Shown: piece by piece, positions 8,021-17,475 of the stretch
How positions within the stretch are numbered: position 1 is the first letter of the stretch
How the letters are laid out: each line of letters starts with the position of its first letter
Origin: UBA4781 sp963556045
GTDB lineage: Bacteria; Chloroflexota; Anaerolineae; Anaerolineales; Anaerolineaceae
Length of the DNA: 64,000 bases
NCBI GenBank assembly: GCA_963556045.3
Contig: CAUVYA020000002.1
Location: forward strand, 1,674,001 to 1,738,000
Direction: 5' to 3'
The notes under the pieces: model-generated
What the model saw: the letters and a program-made list of their open reading frames with translations, nothing else
Databases searched by the model: none
Told to the model about the DNA's origin: nothing
Program-made: the position numbers and the translations under genes

Positions 8021-9100
8021 TCACTGTGCAACTAATACATATATTCCGTCATTATCCTGCACTACAAAGTCCGCAGCTCCATCGCCACTCACATCTGTCA
8101 GGTAGCAGCTCTGTTGACAGAAAATTCCCTGTGTGGTCCATTTCACATGTGGATTAAAGGCAGATCCATTAGAAGAGAGCACGTAGATGCCATCCTCATC
8201 CTGCACGATGAAATCTGCCAGCCCATCCCCACTCACATCCGCCACAAAGCAGCCTTGCTGGCAGAAAACTCCCTGCTCGGTCCACTTTGCGGGGGAATCG
8301 AATCCATTGCCATTGGATGTCAGCACATAGATACCATCATTATCCTGCGCCACAAAATCAGCGCTGCCATCTCCGTTCACATCCGCCAGGTAGCAGCCCT
8401 GTTCACAAAATACGCCCTGTTCCGTCCACTTGATGAATGCATCAAAACTCTGTCCGGAGGAAGGCAGTACAAAGATACCGTCCTCATCCTGAGCGATGAA
8501 ATCAACCCGCCCATCGCCGGTCGTATCCGCGGAAAAACAACCCTGCTCACAGGTCACGCTCTGTGCCGTCCATTTCTGGAAAGGATCGAACCCATCCCCA
8601 TTGGATGCCAGCACATAGATGCCGTCATTGTCCTGCACGATAAAATCAGCCAGTCCATCGCCGGTGGCATCTCCCATCGAACAGCCCTGCTGGCAGAAAA
8701 CTCCCTGCTCTGTCCATTTTTCAAAAACAGAAAAACCCGCCCCGCTAGAACGCAGCACATAGATGCCATCTTCATCCTGGACGATAAAATCCGCAGCCCC
8801 ATCTCCAGTCACATCCGCCAGATAGCAGCCCTGTTCGCAAAAAACGCCCTGATCTGTCCATATCTGGGGAGCGCTGAAAGCGGAACGTGCAATTTCGGGC
8901 ATGCTCTCACTCTTCGGTGCGGCTTCCTGAACTTCGCTTTCGGTTAAAACCACTGCGGTAGGTTCTGCCTGCACTGCCGGTTCCAGTGTAGGGCTACCGC
9001 TGCATGCAGTTGCAGCTATCAGGGTTACGAACAGAAATGCTGTTGTAAAACGAGTTTTTAAGGGAGTAGTGCATCGGGTTCTCATGGCATACCTCTTCAA
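8021..9100 (-). CDS. lipoprotein of six tandem 48-residue FG-GAP/VCBS-like repeats
   Basis: A 359-residue exported protein with a signal peptide ending in AATAC (Cys33), a ~40-residue linker, then six tandem 48-residue repeats from about residue 80 to the end. Each unit reads roughly KWTxQGVFCxQGCYxADVxGDGxADFIVQDxDGIYVLxSNG. It holds a Ca2+-binding-type DxxGDGxxD loop and a C-x3-C pair. Repeats alternate DED and DND at one position, so the array seems to have grown by doubling of a two-repeat block. Six or seven such blades often make a beta-propeller. No enzyme motif is visible; a surface binding role is a guess. MRTRC at residue 6 is an alternative start. Confidence 0.85.
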   Translation of the reverse strand: MKRYAMRTRCTTPLKTRFTTAFLFVTLIAATACSGSPTLEPAVQAEPTAVVLTESEVQEAAPKSESMPEIARSAFSAPQIWTDQGVFCEQGCYLADVTGDGAADFIVQDEDGIYVLRSSGAGFSVFEKWTEQGVFCQQGCSMGDATGDGLADFIVQDNDGIYVLASNGDGFDPFQKWTAQSVTCEQGCFSADTTGDGRVDFIAQDEDGIFVLPSSGQSFDAFIKWTEQGVFCEQGCYLADVNGDGSADFVAQDNDGIYVLTSNGNGFDSPAKWTEQGVFCQQGCFVADVSGDGLADFIVQDEDGIYVLSSNGSAFNPHVKWTTQGIFCQQSCYLTDVSGDGAADFVVQDNDGIYVLVAQ

Positions 9101-9188
9101 TAATAAATTTGATAAGCACTTGATTATAAACGGGTTAAAAAAACTGGGGAATAGCTACGCGGGCATCTATCCACAAACACTGATCACA

Positions 9189-10181
9189 CTACATTAAGAC
9201 TATCTCAACCATAAGGCGTAAATTGGAAAAATACAGACGTTCCAAAGCCTGCTGGTGAGTTCGCACTTTTCGTTTGGCGCCCTGCATCCCCATTTTTTGA
9301 GCGTATTCACGCGCCTGTTCAGCATAATCCGGGTTTCCTAATGGAATCTGTGCTCCGCTGCAGATCAGAAGGACATCACGCCAGAAGGATAGCCACACCT
9401 CCAGCATATTTCGCAGCTCTTCTTTTGTTTCCGCGCGCTCCCCGCCTTTGTGTCTTGTAATTCGATCAGCGTATGCAAACCTTTCACGCACGGGGCTTTC
9501 CATTAACTCCAAAAGAGTGTTGAGGTTTTTGTGGCGCAGTTCCATGATCTCCGGTGCAGTATGCATATGCAGCGCAGCGCCGGCTCTACCGCCGGATACA
9601 TGCGCCAGCAAACCCGCTTCTTTTTCATCCAATCCTCGCTCTTGCAGTGCGGCTGCCAATTCCTGTACCGGGCTGGGTCGCAAATGCAGCACTTCGCAGC
9701 GGGAGACGATGGTTGGCAGCAAACGCTCTTCATTCTCAGCCGTTGCCAGAATGACAACTCGTGAATTGGGTTCTTCAAGGGTTTTCAAGAGTGCATTCTG
9801 CGTGCTCTCATTGGCTTCTTCAAAGCGCAGCAGCAAAGCCACGCGGTAGGCGCTCTCATAGGGAGTGAGGGTCAGGCTGTGCATCAGGTCACGGATATTC
9901 TCGACCTTCATGACCCCCCCTTCGATATCCGCCTGCACCACATGCAGGTCCGCCTGCTGCATGCTCTCGATCTGGCGGCAGGTACGGCACTGCCGGCAGG
10001 CTTCACCCGGCGCGGGCGGCTGCGTGCAATTCAATGCCTGAGCAAAGCGCAGTGCCAGTGTGCGGCGCCCAACTCCCTGCGGACCGCACAGTAAATAGGC
10101 ATGGCGCACCTGGTTGCTCTGGATGTGCTGCTGCAGCATCTCTACCGCCCATTCCTGTCCGACCAGATCCCAGTTTGCCAT
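9189..10181 (-). CDS. holB: DNA polymerase III delta' subunit
   Basis: A 330-residue clamp-loader AAA+ subunit. It has a Walker A-like loop GPQGVGRRT (about residues 33-41), a zinc-binding cluster C-x9-C-x2-C-x2-C between residues 50 and 70, and the sensor region NALLKTLEEP followed by the SRC motif (IVSRCEVLHL, about 155-165). The C-terminal collar domain follows. Delta' works with delta (HolA, at 56399-57448 here) and DnaX to load the sliding clamp. Walker B is degenerate, as usual for delta'. The gene stands alone, divergent from pepT. Confidence 0.92.
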   Translation of the reverse strand: MANWDLVGQEWAVEMLQQHIQSNQVRHAYLLCGPQGVGRRTLALRFAQALNCTQPPAPGEACRQCRTCRQIESMQQADLHVVQADIEGGVMKVENIRDLMHSLTLTPYESAYRVALLLRFEEANESTQNALLKTLEEPNSRVVILATAENEERLLPTIVSRCEVLHLRPSPVQELAAALQERGLDEKEAGLLAHVSGGRAGAALHMHTAPEIMELRHKNLNTLLELMESPVRERFAYADRITRHKGGERAETKEELRNMLEVWLSFWRDVLLICSGAQIPLGNPDYAEQAREYAQKMGMQGAKRKVRTHQQALERLYFSNLRLMVEIVLM

Positions 10182-10310
10182 GCCGTGATTGTAGCGTAAA
10201 CAGACATGAATGGCAAATAACTGCCAGAAAGAGGAGTATCACGCTTGCAATTTTCATGTGTTGCAGATAAGATACCCAAAGCAATCATCATTTGTACAAA
10301 GGAGACAACC

Positions 10311-11534
10311 ATGAGCTTAAAAGAACGATTCCTGCGCTATGTGAGCATCAACACCCGTTCCAACGACGAGATCACCAACCGCACCCCTTCGACGGAAGCG
10401 CAGTGGGATCTGGCACGCGTGCTGGAAAAAGAATTGAAGGAGATCGGCATGCAGGATGTGCTTCTCAATGAGAAATGTTTTGTGACCGCCACCCTGCCCG
10501 CCAACGTGGATAAAAAGATACCCGTGATCGGTTTTCTGGCGCATATGGATACCAGCCCTGATTTCAACGGAGAGAATGTTCATCCTCAGATCATCGAGAA
10601 GTATGATGGAAAAGATATTGCCCTCGGTGACAGCCTCGTCCTTTCCCCTCAGGAATTCCCTGATCTAAAAAACTATGTGGGCAAAACGCTCATCACCACC
10701 GACGGAACTTCGCTGCTGGGGGCAGATGACAAAGCCGGCGTGGCTGAGATCGTGAGCGCCATGGCGTATTTGCTGGAGCATCCCGAGATCGAGCACGGCA
10801 CCATCAAGGTAGCCTTCACCCCCGATGAAGAGATCGGATTGGGCATCCGTGCATTTGACGTAGATGCCTTCGCCGCCGATTTTGCCTATACCCTGGATGG
10901 GGGACCGCTGGGAGAGCTGGAATACGAAAATTTCAACGCCTGCCGCGCCTACATCACCGTGCATGGCAAATCCGTGCACCCCGGTGACGCCAAAGACATC
11001 ATGCTGAATTCACAGCGCGTGTTCTTCGAATTCGACGGCATGCTTCCCGAAGATCAACGCCCCGAACACACCGAAAAACGCGAAGGTTTCTTCCACCTGT
11101 GGAAAATGCCAACAGCAGCGGTAGAGAAGACGCAGGCGGCTTACCTGCTGCGTGATCATGACGCAGCGAAATTCGATATCAAAAAACAGCGCATCCTGGA
11201 TACTGCCGAGTTTCTCAACAAGAAATACGGGGAAGGCACCGTTGAAGTGGATATCCTGGATCAATACCGCAACATGCGCGAAGTGATCGAACCGGTCATG
11301 CATGTGGTGGATACCGCCAAACAAGCCATGCGGGAATTGGGGATCACTCCCATTGAACAACCCATCCGCGGCGGCACGGATGGCGCTCAATTATCCTATA
11401 TGGGGCTGCCCACCCCTAACCTGTTCGCCGGTGGGCACAACTTCCATGGTCCGTACGAATACGTCGTGCTGGAATCCATGCAAAAAGCAGTGGATGTGAT
11501 TTTAAGGATCATCCAGTTATACGCTCAAAAATAG
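10311..11534 (+). CDS. pepT: peptidase T (tripeptidase, M20B)
   Basis: A 407-residue cytoplasmic aminotripeptidase, close to the ~408-410 usual for PepT. Metal ligands lie in GFLAHMDTSPDF, GADDKAG and FTPDEEIGLG; the dimerisation domain has HGKSVHPGDAK; the C-terminal RGGTDGAQLSYMGLPTPNLFAGGHNFHGPYE block carries the remaining ligands. The ATG at 10311 follows AAAGGAG at the right distance. An in-frame ATG at 10245 would add 22 residues that match nothing. The gene is followed at once by a strong terminator. It releases amino acids from tripeptides, consistent with the two M3 oligopeptidases elsewhere in the window. Confidence 0.95.
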   Translation: MSLKERFLRYVSINTRSNDEITNRTPSTEAQWDLARVLEKELKEIGMQDVLLNEKCFVTATLPANVDKKIPVIGFLAHMDTSPDFNGENVHPQIIEKYDGKDIALGDSLVLSPQEFPDLKNYVGKTLITTDGTSLLGADDKAGVAEIVSAMAYLLEHPEIEHGTIKVAFTPDEEIGLGIRAFDVDAFAADFAYTLDGGPLGELEYENFNACRAYITVHGKSVHPGDAKDIMLNSQRVFFEFDGMLPEDQRPEHTEKREGFFHLWKMPTAAVEKTQAAYLLRDHDAAKFDIKKQRILDTAEFLNKKYGEGTVEVDILDQYRNMREVIEPVMHVVDTAKQAMRELGITPIEQPIRGGTDGAQLSYMGLPTPNLFAGGHNFHGPYEYVVLESMQKAVDVILRIIQLYAQK

Positions 11535-11540
11535 AGCAGA

Positions 11541-11568
11541 AAGCGCCGCGCTTGCGGCGCTTTTTTCT
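11541..11568 (+). terminator. terminator of pepT
   Basis: A 9-bp GC-rich stem (aagcgccgc / gcggcgctt) with a 4-base loop, followed by six T and then more T-rich sequence, six bases after the pepT stop codon. Confidence 0.9.
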
Positions 11569-11625
11569 TTTTTAAGGTTCATCAAAGTTTTCTTCCCTTT
11601 TTTCCATTACAATCATCATTCGATC

Positions 11626-13812
11626 ATGAGTGATATGCTTTCCACCCTCAACTCCCAGCAAAAAGAAGCGGTCAGCGCCCCCGATGGGCAGGTGTTGGTG
11701 CTTGCCGGACCCGGTTCCGGCAAAACGCGTGTGCTCACCCAGCGGGCTGCTTTCCTGATCCGTGAACGCGGGGTAGACCCCTACCGTATCCTGGCGGTGA
11801 CTTTCACCAATAAAGCCGCGCGCGAAATGCAGGATCGTCTGCAGAACTCGTTAGCCAGCAACCTGGATGGTTTGTGGCTGGGTACTTTTCACTCGATCTG
11901 CGCACGTATTCTGCGTCGTGAAGCAGATGCCCTGCCCTTTACGCGTGATTTCGTCATCATGGACGCCGATGACCAGAAAGCGCTGGTCAAAATGAGTTTG
12001 AAAGAGCTCAATCTGGATGATAAGCTCTACCCACCCGCCAGCCTGCACGCTGCCATCTCCAACGCCAAGAACAACATGATACAAGCACACGATTTTACGG
12101 CAAAGAACTATCGCGAAGAGGTCGTGCGGCGTATCTTTGAGCGCTATGAGCAGAAACTGCAAGCCAGCAACGCACTCGATTTTGATGATCTGCTGTTATA
12201 TGCCGTGCGCCTGCTGCAGGAAAATGACAGCGTGCGTGAAAAATACGCGCGCCGCTTTCTGCACGTGCTGGTAGACGAGTTCCAGGATACCAACATGGCG
12301 CAGTACGAGCTGCTGCAGTTATTATCCTCTCACTATCAAAATCTGTTCGTGGTGGGCGATGAAGACCAATCCATTTACCGCTGGCGCGGTGCGGATTACC
12401 GTAATGTGCTCCGTTTTCAAAAAGACTATCCCAAACACGTAAAGATATTATTAGAGCAAAATTACCGCTCTACTCAGAATGTGCTGGAGGCAGCCCGTGC
12501 GGTGATCGACCGCAATACTCAGCGCACACCCAAAAGTTTGTTCTCGAAACGCGGCAGCGGCAATAAGATCGTCTTGTTCGAAGCCCTGGATGATCATGGC
12601 GAAGCTACTTTCACAGTTGAGACCATCCGCAGCCTGCTGGAAGCCAAACAGGCAAAAGGCGGGGAGATCGCCATCATGTACCGCACCAATGCCCAATCGC
12701 GCCTGCTGGAAGAAGCCTTCTTTCAAAACCGGATCCCTTACCGGCTGGTGGGGGCACAGCGTTTCTATGGACGACAGGAAGTCAAGGATATGATCGCTTT
12801 CCTGCGTACGGTGCAGAACCCCGCGGATGAGGTCAGTTTGCTGCGTGTGATCAACCTTCCCCCGCGCGGTATCGGAGATAAAACCCTGCAAGACCTGCGC
12901 GCAGCCGCAGACCAGGCTGGTTTGAGTATGGGAAGCCTGTTACTGGATCTGGGTGCTAAACAGGAAGCATCTTCTTTCTGGAATGCTTTCAGCGGGCGTG
13001 CTGCCAGTGCATTGGCAGAATTTGGCGCCATGCTGGTGACCTGGCGCGAGCTCAACCAAACCATCTTGCTGCCAGAACTTTTTGAGCGCATCCTGCAAGA
13101 CAGCAACTATCAGGAATACATCACGGATGCCAGCGATGTGGGTTACAGCCGCTGGGAAAACGTACAGGAATTGCTGCGCATGGCGTACGAATACTCACAA
13201 ACCGGGCTGGTCGGATTTCTGGAAAATCTGGCTCTCGTTTCTGACCAGGATACACTTCCCGAGAAAAGCGATATTCCAACGCTGCTAACCCTGCACGCCG
13301 CCAAAGGTCTGGAATATAAAGTGGTATTCATCGTGGGGCTGGATGAAGGGCTTTTACCGCACCGCCGCTCCATGGACGATCCGGAAGAAATGGCAGAAGA
13401 ACGGCGCTTATTTTACGTGGGTATCACCCGCACCAAAGATCACCTGTATCTTGTTCGCGCGGACCAGCGCCGCAATTACGGTAGTTTCGATTACAGCGTT
13501 CCTTCGCGCTTTTTGGAAGATATCCCCGATAAGCTGCTCCATCGGGCAGGGGTTCAATTCCGTCATTATGGTTCTTCCAGCAAGCCAACTGCTATCCCGC
13601 GCTGGGATTCCACACCCCAAAAAAAGAAAAAAAAACCTGCCTCGCAGAACCCGCAGTTCAAAGCCGGTATGCATGTGCGGCATGCTGTGCTGGGGAACGG
13701 CATCGTGATCCAGAGTAAACTGCAGGGCGATGATGAGATCGTCACCGTTGCGTTCGATCAGTCGGGTTTGAAAAAACTCTCGGCAGCCATCGCAAAACTG
13801 GAGGTCGTGTAA
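11626..13812 (+). CDS. pcrA: ATP-dependent DNA helicase, UvrD/PcrA family
   Basis: A 728-residue SF1A 3'-5' helicase. Visible motifs in order: I (AGPGSGKT, residues 27-34), Ia (FTNKAAREM), II (VDEFQDTN), III (GDEDQSIYRWRGAD), IV (QNYRST), V (TLHAAKGLEYKVVFIVGLDEGLLPH) and VI (EERRLFYVGITRTKDHL). A basic linker (KKKKKP) leads to a C-terminal Tudor-like domain (VRHAVLGNGIV...FDQSGLKKL), which in PcrA contacts RNA polymerase. It acts in nucleotide excision repair and in clearing stalled replication or transcription complexes. The ORF is complete and of normal length. PcrA and UvrD cannot be separated by sequence alone. Confidence 0.93.
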   Translation: MSDMLSTLNSQQKEAVSAPDGQVLVLAGPGSGKTRVLTQRAAFLIRERGVDPYRILAVTFTNKAAREMQDRLQNSLASNLDGLWLGTFHSICARILRREADALPFTRDFVIMDADDQKALVKMSLKELNLDDKLYPPASLHAAISNAKNNMIQAHDFTAKNYREEVVRRIFERYEQKLQASNALDFDDLLLYAVRLLQENDSVREKYARRFLHVLVDEFQDTNMAQYELLQLLSSHYQNLFVVGDEDQSIYRWRGADYRNVLRFQKDYPKHVKILLEQNYRSTQNVLEAARAVIDRNTQRTPKSLFSKRGSGNKIVLFEALDDHGEATFTVETIRSLLEAKQAKGGEIAIMYRTNAQSRLLEEAFFQNRIPYRLVGAQRFYGRQEVKDMIAFLRTVQNPADEVSLLRVINLPPRGIGDKTLQDLRAAADQAGLSMGSLLLDLGAKQEASSFWNAFSGRAASALAEFGAMLVTWRELNQTILLPELFERILQDSNYQEYITDASDVGYSRWENVQELLRMAYEYSQTGLVGFLENLALVSDQDTLPEKSDIPTLLTLHAAKGLEYKVVFIVGLDEGLLPHRRSMDDPEEMAEERRLFYVGITRTKDHLYLVRADQRRNYGSFDYSVPSRFLEDIPDKLLHRAGVQFRHYGSSSKPTAIPRWDSTPQKKKKKPASQNPQFKAGMHVRHAVLGNGIVIQSKLQGDDEIVTVAFDQSGLKKLSAAIAKLEVV

Positions 13813-13899
13813 ACAAGGTCAATCCCTCATCTCTGAGTACAACGAAGAATATTGTTTATCAAGACGATAAACGACCTTCGATCATGTTACGATTTCCCC

Positions 13900-14385
13900 T
13901 CAATCCTTAAAACGAGCATCCGATCTCTGCGTAGCCGCAGCCTTATCATGCCCTTCCAGCCAGCCGATTCGAACGTCATCCCGTTCATCAAAAGTCGGGA
14001 TGTATGGTTTGATATCCAGTAGCGGCGTTCCATCCAGAATATCCATATTCTCTACCCATACAATATTGGCATCCATCTCTACCAGCTTTACGACCGACAA
14101 GCCGATCGGATTGGGGCGCCGGGGCGCACGCGTTGAAAAGAGACCGCGCTGTTGCGTATCAAGGAACGGGGTGACCAGGGGAGTCCAGTTTTTTGCCTTA
14201 TGAAAATGATACAGAAGAACCACGTGTGAAAAACCATCCAGATCCTGCAATGCGGAAATATATTCATCGAACAGGATGATTTTCCCTTTAATCGCACTCC
14301 CTCCCGCCGGTTGGATGGGCATTTTCTCGATCGTTTTAAAAGGACTGTGGATGATCCCGATGGGCACATATTCAATCTTTTCCAT
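13900..14385 (-). CDS. trmO: tRNA (N6-threonylcarbamoyladenosine37-N6)-methyltransferase TrmO (TsaA-like)
   Basis: A 161-residue single-domain protein of the TsaA/TrmO family. The signature block is TRAPRRPNPIGLSVVKLVEM (about residues 82-101), followed by ILDGTPLLDIKPYIPTFD. The family uses S-adenosylmethionine to methylate t6A37 in some tRNAs. It is shorter than the E. coli enzyme (~235 residues) but like the short archaeal and bacterial forms. I start at the ATG at 14385, which has AGGA 8 bases upstream. An open frame extends back to 14595, but it overlaps the neighbouring peptidase gene and encodes nothing family-like. Confidence 0.85.
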   Translation of the reverse strand: MEKIEYVPIGIIHSPFKTIEKMPIQPAGGSAIKGKIILFDEYISALQDLDGFSHVVLLYHFHKAKNWTPLVTPFLDTQQRGLFSTRAPRRPNPIGLSVVKLVEMDANIVWVENMDILDGTPLLDIKPYIPTFDERDDVRIGWLEGHDKAAATQRSDARFKD

Positions 14386-14427
14386 TAACTTCATCCTGTG
14401 TTTTTCATTAATTGAAGGGAAGAAGAA

Positions 14428-14453
14428 AAGAACGGGCATACGCCCGTTCTTTT
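14428..14453 (-). terminator. terminator of the M3 oligopeptidase gene
   Basis: Stem aagaacgggc / gcccgttctt with a 4-base loop. It begins directly at the peptidase stop codon; read on the minus strand it ends in TTTTCTTCTT. Confidence 0.75.
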
Positions 14454-16156
14454 TACAGCTTCGTTTCCAATTCGGCGATTTTCTCCTCCATAGTTGAAAC
14501 CACCCTGCCCAGCGTTTCGGCATCAAATGCCAGCTTGACGCCCGCTGCTTGATAAAGCTGCGGGAGGGTAGCGGTGCCGCCCAGCTGCAGAGCATGATGG
14601 TATTTTTTCACAGCCTTTGCCTGATCTTCGAGAGCATTCAACCAAACCTGCCCGGCTCCCAGCTGCGCCAGACCATACTCGATGTAATAGAAAGGCGCCT
14701 GGTGAATGTGGTGCTTGCGATGCCAGCCGGTCATCATCACATCCTCAAACCCGCTCCAATCGAGGTGCGGACGGAAGCGTTTTTCCAGCTCTGCCCATTT
14801 TGCGTCACACGAGCGAGGGTCCATACCCTCCTCTGGATTCTCATACGCCCAGTGCTGGAAGGCATCTACGATCGCCATATATGGCCAGAAACGCAGGTTT
14901 TCTTCCAGATGGGAAATATTGGCGCGCGCTGCGTCTTTTTCCGAATAAAAACCACCCTGCTCCTTCGTGAGATAGGGCATCGCCAGCATTTCCATCGCCA
15001 TGGATGCCACCTCGTTGAACTCCATGGGCGTCCAGCGCTGCTGAGTGAAAGGTAAATTGAAGGTCTCAAAGGCATGAAAAGCGTGCCCGCCTTCATGGAT
15101 CAAGGTAGTTACATCATCGTGGATGCCGACCGCGTTGCCAAACACGAAGGGGCGTTTGACCATCGAATAATCGGTGGTGTAGGCTCCATCGGCTTTGTTC
15201 TTGCGATTCGCCAGATCGAGCAAACCCTCACGGCGCATGGTCTCGAAATAATCCCCGAACTGCGTTCCCACATTACGAAAGATGACAGAGATCTTCTCTT
15301 CCAATTCATCCGCATCTTTGAACGGACTGAGTGGAGCTTCATCATCCGTGGCAACAAAAAGATCATAATAGCGCAGATCACTGACGCCTAGCGCCTGTTT
15401 TCGTTTTTCAGTAATACGATTCACAGCCGGCACTATGACTTCTTCGATCGCACTGTGAAAACGCATGCAATCTGCAGAGGTGTAATCAAAGCGCTTGTAA
15501 TCTTCCCAGATATACTCTCGAAAACTGTCTTTTCCGGCATTCTCCGCTACCTGCATGCGCAATTTGAACATCTTCACCCAGTTCTCGTTTATTGCCTGGC
15601 GATCTTCAAGCTGGCGCTTGCGCGTCAATTCCCATCCTTTAGCACGCCGTGTGCGGTCTTTATCGCGAAACACGATCTCCATTTGACGAGCGGTTTGTTC
15701 TTCACCATCCCATTGAACCGTCTGTGCGCCTAATATTTTATCCAGATCCACACTCAACTGGTTCAATTCAACTTCCAGAGGAATGTTCTCTTTACGGAAC
15801 AGAGCAGCTTCCGCCCGCATGTTGCGCATGGGAATTTCAAACCCATCAGGAACGAGACCGCTTTTTAGTAATTTTTCTTTTAACTGCTGGCTCTTCTCGG
15901 AAACCTGCGGGTAGGTATTTTCCATGTAATCTTTCAGGTTCTCTTCCGCCATCTCATCGGCTGTATTCACTGAAGTCGCCACATATAATCGTTCAAATAG
16001 CTCAGAAGAAGCTTCAGAAACCTGCGTCCATTGCGCCATCCAGTCTGTAATATTCTCTTCCGCTAGATCGATTTTTAGCAGGTCGTTGTAATAGGGCTCA
16101 AAATCCTGCCATTTCCAGTGCATTAGTTCTTGGGGGGTGGGTGTTTTAAATTCCAT
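14453..16156 (-). CDS. M3 family oligoendopeptidase
   Basis: A 567-residue cytoplasmic zinc metallopeptidase of the M3 (thimet/PepF) family. The zinc site is H354-E-G-G-H358 in LIHEGGHAFHAFE, with a downstream glutamate in EFNEVASMAMEM. It cleaves oligopeptides left by larger proteases. It resembles the M3 oligoendopeptidase subgroup of about 560-570 residues, distinct from the 593-residue PepF at 44435-46216. It is a single gene with a ribosome site (GAAAGGAAAAAG) and its own terminator. Confidence 0.93.
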   Translation of the reverse strand: MEFKTPTPQELMHWKWQDFEPYYNDLLKIDLAEENITDWMAQWTQVSEASSELFERLYVATSVNTADEMAEENLKDYMENTYPQVSEKSQQLKEKLLKSGLVPDGFEIPMRNMRAEAALFRKENIPLEVELNQLSVDLDKILGAQTVQWDGEEQTARQMEIVFRDKDRTRRAKGWELTRKRQLEDRQAINENWVKMFKLRMQVAENAGKDSFREYIWEDYKRFDYTSADCMRFHSAIEEVIVPAVNRITEKRKQALGVSDLRYYDLFVATDDEAPLSPFKDADELEEKISVIFRNVGTQFGDYFETMRREGLLDLANRKNKADGAYTTDYSMVKRPFVFGNAVGIHDDVTTLIHEGGHAFHAFETFNLPFTQQRWTPMEFNEVASMAMEMLAMPYLTKEQGGFYSEKDAARANISHLEENLRFWPYMAIVDAFQHWAYENPEEGMDPRSCDAKWAELEKRFRPHLDWSGFEDVMMTGWHRKHHIHQAPFYYIEYGLAQLGAGQVWLNALEDQAKAVKKYHHALQLGGTATLPQLYQAAGVKLAFDAETLGRVVSTMEEKIAELETKL

Positions 16157-16215
16157 GATCTTTTTCCTTTCAGAATTGATGACACAAAGCCTATTAATTA
16201 TACGGTTAAAAGAAA

Positions 16216-16236
16216 AACCCCGGTCTTGCCGGGGTT
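16216..16236 (-). terminator. terminator of the Ca2+/Na+ antiporter gene
   Basis: Stem aaccccgg / ccggggtt with a 5-base loop; on the minus strand it runs into TTTTTCTTTT. Confidence 0.8.
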
Positions 16237-16255
16237 ATAAGTCAGGATATTACTC

Positions 16256-17278
16256 TTAATCGACAGCAAAGTACAGGGAACGGAAGATGATATATACAAA
16301 GTACATTCCGATCAGATAGAAAGCGTGTATTTTCTTCAGCCTTCCTTTGGTCACGATCAGAATCCCCCACAGGATCAAACCGGTAACGGTTTCCCAAGGC
16401 AGGTCCCAGGCGATCAGCGGGCGCGGGACCGCATAGGTGGAGATGAGCGCGCCACCCCCGATCGCGACCAGTGGATTAGTGATGTTGCTTCCCACCAGCG
16501 TTCCCAGCGAAATGCCGTTTTCCTTATGCCGAATGCCAGCCAGAGCAGTGGTGAATTCTGGTAAGGCTGAAGCCACGCCCAGTGTCAGCACCCCGATCAA
16601 AGAACCGCCGATACCCGTCCTTCCGACCACGATCTCGGTAATTGTGAGCACATAGGTAGCAGCGAAAATCGTTACCACCAGCATAGCAATTGCGATGCCT
16701 GTATCACGCAGCAATTCTTTTTTATTCTGGGGAATACCGTTGGCGATCTGCTCGCTTTGCGGTAAATTATCTTCTTTTTTATAGTGCTTTCTTTCATCAA
16801 TATACAAATAATAGCTGTACAGGATAAACGTACCAAACAGGATCGCGCCATCCATGCGGGAATAGTCCCCATCAAAACCCAGTACGATACACATGATGGT
16901 GGTTCCGATCATGGGCAGCATACTCTTGGTGAGGAAATATTTCCGAAAATACAAAGTACCGGAAAGCAGTACCACCAGCCCCAGGATGAGGGTTTGCTGC
17001 ACCACATCTGACCCGATATTGCTGCCAAGCACAATGGCAGATCCGATCTCGTAATCGGATGTTCCCGCCAGTATTTTTACCGACGCGGTCAGATGCGAGG
17101 TGATCTCGGGAATGCTGGTCGCCAGTGATACGATGGTCACACCCATGAAGGTTGAAGATAGGTTGAAATAATTGGCAATTCCCACCAGTTTGGTCACAGA
17201 TATATTCGACGCAATGACCAGCAGGGCAATTGAAGCCAATCCTATCAGGATGAGTATTGGTAATGATAATATTTCCAT
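16256..17278 (-). CDS. calcium/sodium (CaCA family) antiporter
   Basis: A 340-residue membrane protein with ten hydrophobic segments arranged as two inverted halves. Each half bears an alpha-repeat. The first reads SLATSIPEITSHL...GSAIVLGSNIGSDVVQQ; the second reads GVASALPEFTTALAGIRHKENGISLGTLVGSNITNP. These acidic and Asn residues form the ion sites in the YrbG/CaCA family. It would export Ca2+ in exchange for Na+ or H+. A hydrophilic loop near residues 160-180 separates the halves. Substrate (Ca2+ versus K+-dependence) cannot be read directly. A P-type Ca2+-ATPase is encoded 11 kb away. Confidence 0.9.
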   Translation of the reverse strand: MEILSLPILILIGLASIALLVIASNISVTKLVGIANYFNLSSTFMGVTIVSLATSIPEITSHLTASVKILAGTSDYEIGSAIVLGSNIGSDVVQQTLILGLVVLLSGTLYFRKYFLTKSMLPMIGTTIMCIVLGFDGDYSRMDGAILFGTFILYSYYLYIDERKHYKKEDNLPQSEQIANGIPQNKKELLRDTGIAIAMLVVTIFAATYVLTITEIVVGRTGIGGSLIGVLTLGVASALPEFTTALAGIRHKENGISLGTLVGSNITNPLVAIGGGALISTYAVPRPLIAWDLPWETVTGLILWGILIVTKGRLKKIHAFYLIGMYFVYIIFRSLYFAVD

Positions 17279-17475
17279 ATTAAAGCTCCATGTGCCCCCA
17301 TTCTAATCCCTGAAGGCACACGACGTGTAAGTATACTGAATTGGTCCGGTTTGGTCAATAAGGAATTATCTCAGAGAGTAAAGCTTAATAGAAAGTTAAT
17401 ATATGCACACAGTAATTGGCTGCCGGTTAAAATTGACTGGGTGTATGGATAAATAATTCTCGTCGAGGGAAGTCG

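Noticed and set aside
8021..8900. Regular repeats resembling a CRISPR or DNA satellite
   Set aside because: The period is 144 bp, it is in frame with a protein, and units diverge at synonymous sites; it is a protein repeat.
8114..8947. A 277-residue open frame antisense to the repeat lipoprotein
   Set aside because: It exists because the tandem repeats keep one antisense frame free of stops; it shows no signal, family motif or ribosome site of note.
10245..10310. N-terminal extension of pepT
   Set aside because: AAAGGAG sits 6 bases before the 10311 ATG and PepT length is correct from there.
13854..13872. Hairpin gtttatc-n5-gataaac between the helicase and trmO genes
   Set aside because: Only 7 bp of AT-rich stem and no T run; too weak to call a terminator.
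14386..14595. N-terminal extension of trmO
   Set aside because: It overlaps the pepF-like gene's 3' end, encodes no family residues, and the 14385 ATG has a good ribosome site.
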